Of a DNA stretch of 64,000 nucleotides, positions 1 through 11,011 are shown one piece after another. This DNA comes from Bifiguratus adelaidae (taxonomy: Eukaryota; Mucoromycota; Endogonomycetes; Endogonales): the NCBI GenBank assembly GCA_002261195.1, contig MVBO01000046.1, positions 32,195-96,194 on the forward strand. The letters are read 5' to 3'. The first letter of the stretch is position 1. Each line of letters begins with the position of its first letter. The notes below the pieces were generated by a model. That model saw only the letters and a list, made by a program, of their open reading frames with translations, did no database searches and was not told the DNA's origin. The translations under genes and the position numbers were made by a program.

Positions 1-2028
1 CTTGTCAGCATCGAGGAAAAGACAATATTAAAAGGGTAGGCTGCTCATTAGTTTGCGAACACTAGCAATGCGAGCTAATGACAATCTTTTAGACCCAATG
101 AGGAGGACATCATACCATATTTACAGGCCATGGCTCGGATAAGAGATGGACTTCAGTATCTGGAGCAATGTCGGCTTCCAGCATGTGATAAAGCCATGGG
201 TCAACTTGTAAGTAGCAAACATCGCGAACGTTCCCAATGTGATACTTATCACATTCCGATCTCCAGCGACAATTACTCAAGGCTGGCATGCTTCAACTGG
301 AATCCTTGTTTCGCAAATGGCTTACTGCCGCAAGCGATCCAATGGACGCGCATGTCTTTCTTCGCGAATGTAGGTCACTCTCTTCCGTGCTTTTGTAGAG
401 TTCTCTGACATTGCAACAGCCTCACCCGCATCATCCAAACCCGATCCCAAGCTATCACAACTTTCTACGTATATTACCACTTCATCAAAGGAGACAGGTT
501 ACGCTGTTGATTTTACCAAGCCTTATGTCGACATTCGCTCCCTATTTCTGCAGAAGAGTTTGTCATCCTTGGGTCAAGGTTCATTGCTCACTGAGCGACA
601 ACAAGGCAGCAGCTACGAGAAGGGCAGTGGTGGCTACATAAAGTATACTGACGCCGTTTTGCGCATGTTTATGGTATGTTTCCGTACATGATTGGCTCTA
701 CCAATCTAACTTCGCCTAGTCGGAGTCAAAGTATGTCATCGCGCTACTCTCCAGTCCAACGCATCGTCTCACTGCATTCCATGGCTCTTTACAACTCGCT
801 TTAAACGAATATACCTCGATTGGGCGACAGCTCAACCAAACGATACGGCGTAATCCGCATAATGACATTTTCTTGCTGCTTGACGTGCTAGAACATTACG
901 AATCCCATTGGAAGACGGATTGGGATGACGTGCTTGAAGCAATAAGCGGCCCTGGACTGTCGCTTATCCCACAGGCTCAATCTCAGAGAGGCGAAGTTTC
1001 GTCTTTGATGAATGAATTTCTCAGCAACGGAGGCAGAAGCTTTATAGACTTTGCAGACGAGGTCAAGGGACGTCGTGAAAAAGACATATACAGCAGCTTG
1101 GCCGCCGATGGTACAGTTCATGAATTGACGAGTAATGTAGGTTTTCTACATTCGTTGCCGCATCGCTTATTTCTTACCCTTGTGACAGACGCTATCCTAC
1201 TTGAAACGGCTATTGGAGTATACGGACACGGTCACAGCGCTTTTGCTTGCATTAGGCAATGGAGGATGGAACAACCCACAAGCCATGACCACCTTCCAAA
1301 ATCTTAGCGCTTGGGATGCTCTCAAAGTAGGCAAAGAGCGCGACGGCAGGGAAATGATTACCGCATTTTACGGTGTGTATCCGTGGTTCTGTCAAAACAT
1401 ACACTGATGTTGCTTCTCAGTGGAAATCCTGGATGTACTTGTCCAGACACTGCAGCAAAAATCCAAGGGATACCGTAAACCTGCTCTAACGGCCATCTTC
1501 CTTCTCAACAACTTTCATCATATCGCCAAGCAAGTTCGCCAGGTCCCCTTATCTTCCATCTTGGATGAAAGCGTTGAGCAAAAGTTTGCACGATTGGTCA
1601 GGAGACAATTGGATACTTATCAAGACAGTTGGAAACCCTGCGTTGAAAACCTCATGGACATCACCTATGTCAAGGGCGGTAGTCTAAAGACGACGCTTAA
1701 TTCTGCAGACAAGCAAGCCATCAAGGACAAGTTCAAGGTTGGTTTTGGTTACCAAGTCTTTACATTTCCAAATACTCAAACGTTTGTATAGAACTTCAAC
1801 ACGGAATTTGAAGACATTTACCGATCTCAAAAAGCCTACGCCATACCTGACCCTGATCTTCGTTCCCAACTCATTCGTGATATCAAGAAAGTCCTCTTAC
1901 CCCTCTATTCAAGGTTTCTAGAAAGGTACCAAAACAGCGACTTTAGCAAGAACACTAGCAAGTATATACGCTGGTCCAATGAGCAATTGGAGCACATGGT
2001 CAATGGTCTCTTTGAACCGAGTGCATGA
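1..2028 (+). CDS. EXO70: Exocyst complex subunit Exo70 (5' end outside the window)
   Basis: Exo70 binds PI(4,5)P2 and Rho GTPases and tethers secretory vesicles to the plasma membrane as part of the exocyst. I read eight exons: <1-35, 93-207, 282-369, 420-673, 720-1136, 1189-1372, 1421-1737 and 1792-2028. Their 1647 coding bases stay in frame (548 residues). Family landmarks in order are KTILKGPNEED, the coiled segment LEQCRLPACDKAMGQL, PYVDIRSLFLQKSL, LFLLNNFHHI-like ALTAIFLLNNFHHI, and the C-terminal NFNTEFEDIYRSQKAYAIPD and LLPLYSRFLERY, which form the membrane-binding end of the rod. Introns are 46-74 nt and GT-AG; the last has a weak donor, GTTGGT. The N-terminal coiled coil, roughly 70-90 residues in homologues, lies upstream of the window. 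The stop is 62 bp before the ATG of the next gene on the same strand. Identity is secure; exon edges are inferred from frame and homology. Confidence 0.95.
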
Positions 2029-2090
2029 GGAATAAAAGCCGCGCTTAACAAGCATATCAATTTTCAATTTTGGAGTTTCATGCTTTCACG

Positions 2091-5000
2091 ATGAGAGAGA
2101 AATGGCAAGACCTGGACGAGGAGCAACAGCAAGGGCTCATGTCTGAAGACGCTACTCATGAGCAGTGGACAGAGAGCTCTGAAGAGAGGGTGTCTTTTGA
2201 TATAGATGACGGTGATGAGGATTCTGAGCGATACTCTAGAGCCTACATATTTGGGTCCAAGGAGCAGGTAAGCCCGACATTGGCTGCTCTAGATGTCGCT
2301 CAACGTACTGTCGCTCTAGTATAAAAAGTATCGATGGCCTTTCATGATTGTCCTGGCCCTTTTGATTACGGGTTGGTTTTTTTGGGCGCTACAAGCCATC
2401 TTTTATCCTCACGGTATGCAAGATGCTACAGACATGAATCCTCTCGTTTTTACACTCATTTCATAGGAGATGGAGAGACCGCCAGACCACCGCAGCTATA
2501 CCAATTCAGGGACATATTTAACAAGACATACGACGTTCATAGAGAAAGGATCAACTGGCTCGAGCAAGGTAGGTCAAATGTTGCATGTGCATACAGATTT
2601 GTGTTAACGGGTTGGCGCAGACGATCGAGATGATTTGTATGTATATCAGGACACTAACTCATCCGACATTATGTTTGAATCGGTCATAAACGGCAACAGC
2701 TCCACATTTGTGTCTGCGTCGGCTCTGGTTAGTAGCTAGGATGAATGGATTAAACGGGACTGACAGCACTCCATACTTGTTAGCATCTTGACGGAAAACC
2801 GCTCGATTATTACGATTTCAGCATCTCAGCAGACGGGGAATACGTGCTCTTTACGGTGAATAGGACAAAGGTGGGTGTCACAATATTCTGCACAGTTCAC
2901 TCTTGGCAGCTGCTGAGCGTACATTTACCTGGTAGCAATGGCGCCACTCCTCTTTTTCCAACTTTTATGTCTTTAATGTCCAGCAAAAGACATTGGTACC
3001 GCTAACTCCAGCGAACGATGTTCACCAGAAGCCATCAACGTCCCTGGCAATCTTCAGTCCCGTCGGCCACGACATTGCGTACGTGTCTGGCAACAACCTC
3101 TTTGTCACCAACTTGAAAACGCATATACAGGTGACCGATGATGGAGACAAGAACACGTTCAACGGACTACCTGATTGGGTCTATGAAGGTATGTGGGCTG
3201 CGGCCTATTGTCACACTATTGCATGCTCAAATATATCATAGAGGAAGTATTCGGTAACGATGCTGCCCTTTGGTGGTCGCCCGATGCGACGCATGTTGCA
3301 TACTTAAGGTTCAACGAGACCGAAGTCCCTGAATATACCTTTCCGCTCTATATGGAGAACGAAAATTCGTCTTATCCAGAAAATGTGGTTATCAAGTATC
3401 CCAAGGCCGGCGCACCCAATCCTGTCGTTGATCTATACATCTACTCCTTGCTTAACAATTCGACACAAAAGATCGTGGCTCCAGCTGGAACACCCTCCGA
3501 TCCCACGCTTTTGTTCGCTGACGACAATCGCATCATTAGCCAAGTGCAATGGATGACTGACAGCCATTCCCACCTTCTTTTCAAACAGTCGAATCGCGTG
3601 CAGGATCACGAGATTACGACGCTTGTCACGCTTAATCCAGTGGCGAGCCATACTGCTCAAGTGGTGAGGGAGAATAAGCCGACTGACGGAGGTTGGGTAG
3701 ACATGGCGTCGAACGCGCAATTTATTCCAGCTACAAGTGATGGTCCGGGCCCGGCCTACATTGATATTGTCGATGACGGGAACGGCTATATGCACCTTGC
3801 ATTGTTTGAGCCGTTGAATGCCACAGAACCAAAGCTCTGGCTCACAAAGGGCGAATTTGAAGTCATTGACGGCTCAGTTGTGGTAGATACAGCGAAGGGC
3901 CGCGTCTATTTCACAAGCACGGAAGAATCGTCCATTGAGCGACACTTGTATTCGGTTTCCTACAATCAGCAGGTCCCGGAGAGAACTTGTATGACTTGCG
4001 CCAAGGATTCCAACGGCAATCGCATTCCCGGATACTTTAGCGCGTTCTTCTCGCCCAAGGCGACGTATTATACCTTGAATTGCGATGGACCTGGAGTACC
4101 TTGGCAGAAAATTAAGCAGGTCGACGATCCAAAGTTCACAAAAGTACTCAATCTCAATTCCCATCTCCGAAATTTCACCGCTTCATTGTCTCTACCTACT
4201 CGTCGCTTCTTGACGGTTGATGCTGGAAGCTTTCAAATGAATGCTATGGAGATCTTGCCGCCCAACTTCAATCCGAAGATACCTCATCCTGTTCTCTTCC
4301 GAGTGTACGGTGGTCCGAGGTCGCAATTGGTCTCGCAACGTTGGGCTCTGGATTGGCAAACGTACGTTGCATCCCGTTTTGACGCAGTTGTTGTCACCGT
4401 TGACGGGCGGGGCACGGGTTTCAAAGGTCGCAAATTCCGTTCACCTGTGAGCGAACGTTTAGGTGAACTCGAGACGTTAGACCAGATAACGGCTGCGCGA
4501 CACTGGTCTCAGCTAGAATATGTCGACAAGGAACGCATGGCCATCTGGGGCTGGGTAAGTTTATTATCCCTCGCTTATTGTTCTCACTTTTAACATTGCA
4601 TCCCAAGTCCTATGGTGGTTACATGACGAGTAAAGTGGTCGAAGCGGACAGTGGTCTCTTTTCCACTGCCATGGCGGTCGCACCGGTGACTGACTGGCAT
4701 TATTACGGTAAGTAACAGCAATGAACACCCATTGATCACTTATCCAATGGCTCTACCAGATTCCATCTATACAGAGCGGTATATGAAAACTCCTGAAATG
4801 AACCCAGAGGGTTACAGCAAGAGTGCAGTCAAGAAAATGACTGGCTTCAACCACGTTCATTATCTCCTTGTGCATGGTCTTGCTGACGACAATGGTCTGT
4901 ATTCTGCCTTTCTCACATGACTACTGACGCGAACGTTCAGTTCACTTTCAAAACTCAGCTGTCCTGGTAGACCGTCTCACTCAAGCGCAAGTCGAAGGTT

Positions 5001-5167
5001 ACCGTGTCCATTATTACACCGACAATGACCATGCCATCAATTCGCGCAACGCCAATCCCGAACTCTACTATCTTTTGACAGACCATCTCTACAATTCCTT
5101 TGGTGGAACCAAGTTTGATGTGATTAGACAGGAATTGGAGACATACGGCCATACACACCAGCATTAA
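2091..5167 (+). CDS. Dipeptidyl aminopeptidase, type II membrane (Ste13/Dap2, DPP-IV family S9B)
   Basis: This serine exopeptidase removes X-Pro or X-Ala dipeptides; yeast relatives act in the late Golgi (Ste13) or vacuole (Dap2). Ten exons (2091-2267, 2320-2413, 2467-2568, 2621-2727, 2784-2870, 2936-3188, 3242-4554, 4608-4707, 4760-4894, 4941-5167) add up to 864 codons in frame. An acidic cytosolic tail of about 60 residues is followed by one membrane segment ([19 protein letters not shown]) and then a lumenal beta-propeller. The alpha/beta-hydrolase domain carries all three catalytic residues: Ser in GWSYGGYM, with the intron falling between GW and SYGG, Asp in HGLADDNVHFQ and His in DNDHAI. 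The conserved WVYE and EEVFG segment supplies the substrate-amine glutamates. The start is ATG 2091, which puts the charged tail before the anchor. Only 20 bp separate its stop from the next ATG. Whether it is the Golgi or the vacuolar enzyme cannot be told from the sequence. Confidence 0.95.
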
Positions 5168-5187
5168 ATCTCTTGTACAATATTCCA

Positions 5188-6452
5188 ATGGGCGCGAACC
5201 TGTCAGTAGAGTCTATTGCTCCCGTAGCCGTTGTTTTTGTGACGCTTTGGCTGACATTGACTTTGTCGGGTTCACCTCCCCCCAGAGGAACCTCGACTAT
5301 AGAAAAACCGGCAAACTTGACCGAGAAGAAGCGGCATGTCACATCCTTGGCAGAGGCTCCCTCACAGGGCATTCAACTCGTTCAGCTTCCAGAAGAAGTC
5401 CTAATGCTCATTTGTCGACACGTTGGGCCAGCTGAATTGCCTACAGTGGCTCTGGTAGGTGAAACTAGTACCTATCGCTCGCTAATCACTCGTTGCAGAC
5501 CTGTCGTGCTTTGCACCGAATTTGCCAAGCCGACTTGGTTTGGCGCGATATCATTGAAGACGAGTTTGGACCGCGGGTTTTGGACATTACGGAGCCTCTA
5601 CGTGGGCAAAAGTCGTTTCGTGACCTATTCATCAATGACTGTAGGTAGACCAGATAGGTGAGAGCGCTTGAACTCAGGGATGAAATAGTGTCTCGACCGA
5701 TTGCTCGGTCTGCCGTGCTTGATTGTGACATTGCGTGGAAGAATTCGAGGCACTATTGGAATATGATACCAGAAGAAACGAGGTAATTCCGTGTAGATGT
5801 CTAGAGGAACATGGCACTGAGCGTAGCTCTTAGCGTTTTCGGTGAAGCAGCCTACTTGCGGCTCGTTTTTTGGTTTGATGTAAGGTTGCACCCTCTGAGC
5901 AATATTGCAAAGATTACCCATGCCCATATGTCTCTCTAGGTCAATGTCATAATACGAAACGTTCCTCCAGGCGAATATGACGTAGAATGGCGGGTACGAC
6001 TGGCACCCGCATCGCGGCAATTAGGAAGACATCTCTATCGATGGACCCTCAACATGTTGGCCAACCCTTTGGTAAGCCAAGAGACAAATCCATACAGCTA
6101 TGCACTGACGTTGGATAGGTCGATGCGGACATTGCGCATCTAGCGGATCCTATCGCCTTCACAACACCGGAAATAGGAGAGTGTTGCGTACAGAATGGAT
6201 GGAGTATCTTGAAGGCGCCTACACCGTTGCTCATTAGACGTAGTTGGGGATACACGCACGTTCGGGTGGCCCTTGAAAATAAGGACAGCAATCCGAAGCA
6301 TCAAATAGTACGTGCGGATGCATATAGGCAAAAGTGGCTAACTGGCCCTGTAGATGGTAGACGGCGTTCGGTTGGTGAAGAGAGATTTTAGTCGTGATGG
6401 CTGGGACAGAATAGGGGTTGATATAGACGCACAAGGAACGTCGCTGGCATAA
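5188..6452 (+). CDS. F-box protein with PP2/Nictaba-like C-terminal domain
   Basis: Seven exons (5188-5454, 5499-5640, 5689-5782, 5834-5879, 5940-6071, 6119-6307, 6354-6452) give 322 residues in one frame. Residues about 9-31 are hydrophobic and could be a signal anchor (SIAPVAVVFVTLWLTLTLSG). An F-box follows from about residue 70: LVQLPEEVLMLICRHV, then TCRALHRICQADLVWRDII. The C-terminal half has the plant phloem-protein-2 pattern: HYWNMIPEETS, AYLRLVFWFDV, VPPGEYDVEWRVRL, then GWSILKAPTP, GYTHVRVALENKD and KHQIMVDGVRLVKRD. F-box proteins link Skp1-Cul1 ligases to substrates, and PP2/Nictaba modules in plants can bind glycans, so a glycoprotein-recognising ligase adaptor is a reasonable inference. 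The hydrophobic N-terminus is odd for an SCF adaptor; a later start is possible. The F-box call is firm and the PP2 call is moderately firm. Confidence 0.75.
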
Positions 6453-6559
6453 TAGCTTGAGCGGCATGACATCAAGGCTTCCTTGCTTACATTCATGTAC
6501 AGAGCGTGTATGCTATGTGGTAATAATGGACATCTACCCTGACATACCATGTGTCCTAG

Positions 6560-8204
6560 TTATTTAGGGAGCAATGCTGCCGGTAGTTCGTCTGGAATAG
6601 GATAACCGCCCAACCGGTCATCGATCAAAAACATGCCAATCGCAAATTCGCCCTTATTGAGGTATCCATCCTGGTCGACATCCGCAAGGTTCCTATGTGC
6701 ATCGTCAGCAAAAACGGACGTTGCCGATCATTATCGTTTTGGGGGCTTCACTTACCAAACGCGTGCTAGACTCGCAGCGTCTATGCGAGACTTTGCCCAG
6801 ATCTTTTTGGTGGCGCTCCCTGTCCCTCATATGAGCGAACAGAAGAGATGCGACAACGTGTGATCGCCTTACCTTGCATCAGGCCCCCCTTGTGGTTGGC
6901 ATCAAAAACTACATTGTACCGCCGACGAGCATCATCAGGAATGCCCTGTGCCAAATGATCTTCATCTGGGAATGGGCTATGCTTGTCAGGCCGTGGAGGC
7001 ATCCTGGACTGTTTGGTGCTTGAGGTGCTTGAAATACTGTTTTCGCGAGGTGGAAGTGCTGGAGCAGGTGATTTTGTACTAGCGATAGGTGACGGAATAG
7101 AATTTCGTGTAGGTTCCATGGTTGGCTGCAACAGGATAATTAGAGCTTTGCTCTCATACTTGCTCATGTACTTACCTTGGCACGTTGTGGAAGTGATGGG
7201 GGTGGTAATTTCTGAGTGACTGGTCGGACAGCGTCTTGCGCCTGCGGGCTGATGGATTTAGGTCCACTAGGCAAACTGGGAGGCGCCGTAGGTTTAGGAA
7301 TACTCGTGCTAGGCTTGGGCGGCAAAGCGGGTTTTGACACATTTGGTTTGCTTTTAATAGGCGAGTCGGTCATGTCTGGAAGTTGTACTTGGCTTTTCCG
7401 CACAGAAGACGGCAAGACGAGCCTGGGTTCTTCGCGCTCTTCCCCGTCGGCCGAAACGGCTTTGCTGTTAATATCATTGCTGGACGGCGGAAGGCGCCTT
7501 GCTTTAGCGATATTATCAGCATCTCGAACAGATCCTATGGACCGTTGTGGTGTGGTAGGCAAAGTGGTGACTTTGGGTGGGAAGGCGGGAGCTTTTTGGG
7601 GCTCATCTGGTAATTGCGAGGCTCGTTGGAGGAAGCTTTCTCGAAGAGCCTTGACAGAGAGTTTAGGGGCTTCATCAATACCGTCATCGTTAGTGGTTTT
7701 CTCTGATGGACGACTTTTGACTTGCACTGGCAGAGAGCTAAACTTGGATGGAGACTTTGCCGTGCTGGCCTGCTTGTAGATGCTAGGTAATACCAATTTC
7801 GAGTCCTCGGGTACACTTTCCTCAAACTTGGACGCCATAGAAGATGCTTGCGGTGCCCTGTCCTGGGACCCAAACGTCTTTGGCTTTGCTGGAACCGGTT
7901 TCGGTGACTCCTGGTCCGCGGGGGTTAGTTATTATCTTTTATAGCTCTGACAATACCATACATACCTCTATCATCTCCACATAGTTGTAAGGAAACAATC
8001 CGGACCGTCCTGTCTTCTCCAAACGACCTTCATACCACCCCTCTTCGCTCGTCTCTTTTACTGTTGGGATGTCAATATAAGGTTTTAACTCAACGCTCCC
8101 GAGTAATACTTGCCATCGACGATGATATCGCCTTCGGAAAAGCTCAGTTCCGAGTCGTCATCCGCTTCACAACTGTATAGCGCGCGTGCTTTTCGTGCGC
8201 TCAT
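6560..8204 (-). CDS. SH3-EH adaptor protein, probable endocytic/actin scaffold
   Basis: From the ATG at 8204 the protein opens with an SH3 domain (KARALYSCEADDDSELSFSE, later GWYEGRLEKTGRSGLFPYNY and VEMIE). A long proline/serine-rich linker follows, with PPKP- and LPPRE-type motifs that SH3 domains could bind. It ends with an EH domain built from three exons: RYNVVFDANHKGGLMQG, TKKIWAKSRIDAASLARVW, and NLADVDQDGYLNKGEFAIGM with the EF-hand-like loop, finishing IPDELPAALLPK-stop. EH domains bind NPF motifs, and SH3 plus EH modules occur in clathrin/actin endocytosis proteins, so that is the inferred role. Length is roughly 440 residues. Four GT-AG introns and one GC-AG intron (8061-8113) are read. 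An upstream open frame to 8395 begins with ATG but does not join the SH3 exon in frame, so it is left out. It lies convergent with the F-box gene (107 bp between stops). Confidence 0.85.
8061..8113 (-). other. GC-AG intron inside the SH3 domain
   Basis: On the minus strand the exon ends GAT G and is followed by GCAAGT; the acceptor is CCAACAG. Joining the exons turns DIIVD into DIIVDVKETSEEGWYEG, which restores the SH3 fold. No GT donor nearby gives a continuous SH3 sequence. GCAAGT is the usual form of the rare GC donor. Confidence 0.75.
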
Positions 8205-8509
8205 GCTTCGGCAGTCGTTAAGGCGTGTTCGTCCAAAAAAGGCAAGCAAGCTCTGGGAAGGGCAACCCAACAGCAAAACTCGTCAACGCAAAGCAAGCCA
8301 TTGAGGGTGCATTGGCATCCAAGCTTCCTGTTAAAGACCCCTTTGGCTCCCCTGCCTTGCTTCTTGTCTTGAGCATCCTCCGTGGCGTCCATCATCCTTC
8401 ACGCTCTACACTCGCATTCCTCCAGCCAAAGTTTTCGTGACGTCACTTAAATCCACGCACTCCAGTCCACGTAAGGCTTGTCAGCTTCTCTCTCTCTTTC
8501 TCTTGTAGC

Positions 8510-9515
8510 ATGGATCACTTTCCTGCCCACTGGGGCAAGCCACGACATGAGCAACAGATAGATCAGTATAATACTATGCCACTATACACCAATGTGCAGA
8601 AGACACAGGCTGCAAGTGGACCTATAACGCACACACAGTAAGTCCAGTGGGGGTTGGAAGCAGACGGTGATTGACACGGTATAGGTCACCGGTGGTCACA
8701 GGAACGTCGGTGATTGCCTTTAAATACAAGGACGGTATCATGATGGCGGCAGATAACCTCGGTAAGTGATTGCGGCTGTGGACCTTATTTCAAGGTTGGA
8801 GCTAATGCTCTCTCGGTAGCTTCCTATGGTTCGCTTGCGCGCTTTAGAGATGTCGAGCGATTGATACCAGTTGGTGAGCACACGGTGGTAGGTGCATCCG
8901 GTGACATTTCTGATTTCCAATACCTCAAACACGTCCTGGACTCGCTCATGTAAGTGAAATGACGAAGATGTGGATCTGGCAGGCAGGTTGGCTCACATGT
9001 CGTGATCCTATAGGACACGGGAATTCTACATGGATGACGGACATGTTTTGGGCACACCTCACATATTTGAATACCTCTGGCGCGTCATGTATGGCCGTCG
9101 AAGCAAATTCAACCCTCTATGGAATTCACTCGTCGTCGGAGGTGTACACAACGGCGAAAGGTTCTTGGGATACGTGGATCTCAAGGGCACGACATACAAG
9201 TCAAACACCATTGCCACTGGATTCGGTGGATATTTAGCTCAACCTATTTTACGAAAACGGGTCGAGGGCAGGGAGGATGAATTGACAGAAGAGGAAGCGA
9301 TCGAAATCGTCGATACCTGTATGAAGGTCCTATTCTACAGAGATGCGCGATCCATGAACAAGGTAAGGTGCCCTGCATCACGTACACTTTTCATTGACTT
9401 TTTTGTCCAGTTTCAACGCGCCAAGATTACCAAGGATGGTCTGCAAATATCAGAGCCTACATCAGTGTCTACGGATTGGGCTTTTGCGGAAGGCATAAAG
9501 GGATATGGTGCCTAG
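8510..9515 (+). CDS. PRE4: 20S proteasome subunit beta-7 (Pre4/PSMB4 type)
   Basis: This is a non-catalytic beta-ring subunit of the 20S core particle, acting in the cytosol and nucleus. The protein begins with a propeptide-like stretch (MDHFPAHWGKPRHEQQ). It then shows the subunit's signature: SPVVTGTSVIAFKYKDGIMM, AADNLASYGSLARFRDVERL, GASGDISDFQYLKHVLDSL, then WNSLVVGGVHNGERFLGYVD and ATGFGGYLAQPILR. It ends DWAFAEGIKGYGA. Family members lack the catalytic N-terminal threonine, and here too no active-site Thr-Thr start is seen after the propeptide. Introns lie at about 8639-8684, 8760-8819, 8950-9013 and 9361-9410, and all give continuous frame. A CT-rich leader precedes the ATG (8484-8504). 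It is divergent from the SH3-EH gene and convergent with the NASP-type gene. Confidence 0.95.
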
Positions 9516-9622
9516 ATTGCATTGTACATTCAGGACGGAATTTGAGACTTTTTTGTAGCATGTTGACCGGATGCGTTTTCTACAAAATGATGGACGGACC
9601 GTCCACACAGATAAATACAGTC

Positions 9623-10934
9623 TTATTCGGTCTTTGGTCGTTTGCGCTCTTGGTTAGAAGTGCCATTGGCGTCCGCTCCTTTCCGTTTGGACTTGATCAA
9701 GGAGGTCAAATCATTCACAGGCATGTTCTTTGCAGTATTGGCGTCCGATGAGCTTGTTTGCGATTTTCCGCAGAGCAGTTCGCGCAGAATATCTTCTGTC
9801 TTTGGTAGCGTTTTCAGCTGACGAAGCTCCTCCAACTATGCGAGAATGAGCATTTACATAAAATGTGTTCAGATGCGTCTATTACCTTGGCGTCTAATTC
9901 AGGAAGCATGTCTTTGAGCTCGATAATCTCCGCTTGATTGGCTGCAGACGGCTGAGCTGCTTGCTTTCCCTTTCCTTTGTGATCCTCGGAATCATTCTGC
10001 AATCGTTCTATCCGCCGCTGAAAAACGTTCATTGCCTTTTCAATATGTTCAGACGCATGGTGAGCCTCGGTGGGTTGGAACTCAAGGGCGAGCGCCAGTT
10101 TGTAATGTGCCTCGGCCAGTTGCCTATCGTCGTCGTCCAAGAGTTCAGTTTTGACTTTTAGTGCCTCACGGAAATCTGTCACTGCTTGATCAAATTTCTC
10201 TAAACAAAAACGTTAGTCTTGGAGTTTGTGCATGTCCACTAGAAGCATACCTGTCTCCAGCGAAATGTCACCTAGGTACATGAGGACATCAGCCAACTTC
10301 AACTGCGCTTCTTTGCCTTCTTGCTTTGCGTAAATGACGCGAGCAATATCCAAGATTTCCCATGCATAGGCAAAGTCATCTTCGTTCTGTGCGGCCGCAT
10401 CTGCCTGATTCTCGCCGTCGGCCTCTTTTTGTTTCTCCTCGTTCTGTGCAGCGTTTGGATCCTCTGGATCGCGAAGGTCTGGTTCACCTTCGAAATGGAA
10501 TCGTGGATTGGATATCACTATAGAAGCGATGAGCGATATCAAATCGACATGCGCTTTTGCAATCACCTGATTCTGGCTCTTCCTTGACTTCGTTTGCGGC
10601 GCTTTGACCGGTGGCCTCATTCCCAAGGACGCTGTTTTGCTGAGTAGCATAATGCAATAACGCGCGACCATACAAGAAATAGGCATCACCGCACATGGGG
10701 GATAGTTCACCATAAGTCTTGTCTCTATAGCGCGGAACGATAAGTCAACATTGCGCGTCAAGCGTGTTCTCGGTATCGCAACTCAACTTACAGAATCTCG
10801 CACGCCTGTCCAAACTTCTGCATGCTCTCTTCATACTCTTGAAGTGCGAAAGCTTTCGTGCCCTCATCAAGAAGCTTCTGCATGTCTGCGACCTGTTCGC
10901 TTTTCGCATTTGTAGCTGCTTCGTCCGCAGACAT
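9623..10934 (-). CDS. NASP/Sim3/Hif1-type histone H3-H4 chaperone (SHNi-TPR)
   Basis: NASP-family proteins bind H3 or CENP-A and feed histones to chromatin assembly. The TPR array is recognisable: DEGTKAFALQEYEESMQKFG, then CGDAYFLYGRALLHYA, a long acidic interruption (GEPDLRDPEDPNAAQNEEKQ onward), WEILDIARVIYAKQEGK, LADVLMYLGDISLETEKFDQ, VTDFREALKVKTELL and LAEAHYKLALALEFQ. The acidic insert inside TPR2 is the family hallmark. The C-terminus is basic (KSKRKGADANG, ERKRPKTE-stop), a probable nuclear localisation signal. I start at MSADEAATNAKS (10934). An in-frame ATG at 10985 would add MRLLKFVFLSLFFFVV, which looks like a secretion signal and makes no sense for a nuclear chaperone. The gene lies 77 bp downstream of the DBP8 stop on the same strand. 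Confidence 0.85.
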
Positions 10935-11011
10935 GTCAACCACAAAGAAGAACAGCGACAGAAACACGAATTTCAAAAGTCGCATCTATGGAGTTCATTT
11001 ACAGTGCAATG

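Noticed and set aside
8201..8395. Upstream minus-strand ATG frame as the first exon of the SH3-EH gene
   Set aside because: Its frame does not run into the SH3 exon, and no donor/acceptor pair joins them convincingly.
10935..10985. Secretion signal on the NASP-type protein
   Set aside because: It lies upstream of the natural start and contradicts the nuclear TPR/NLS content.
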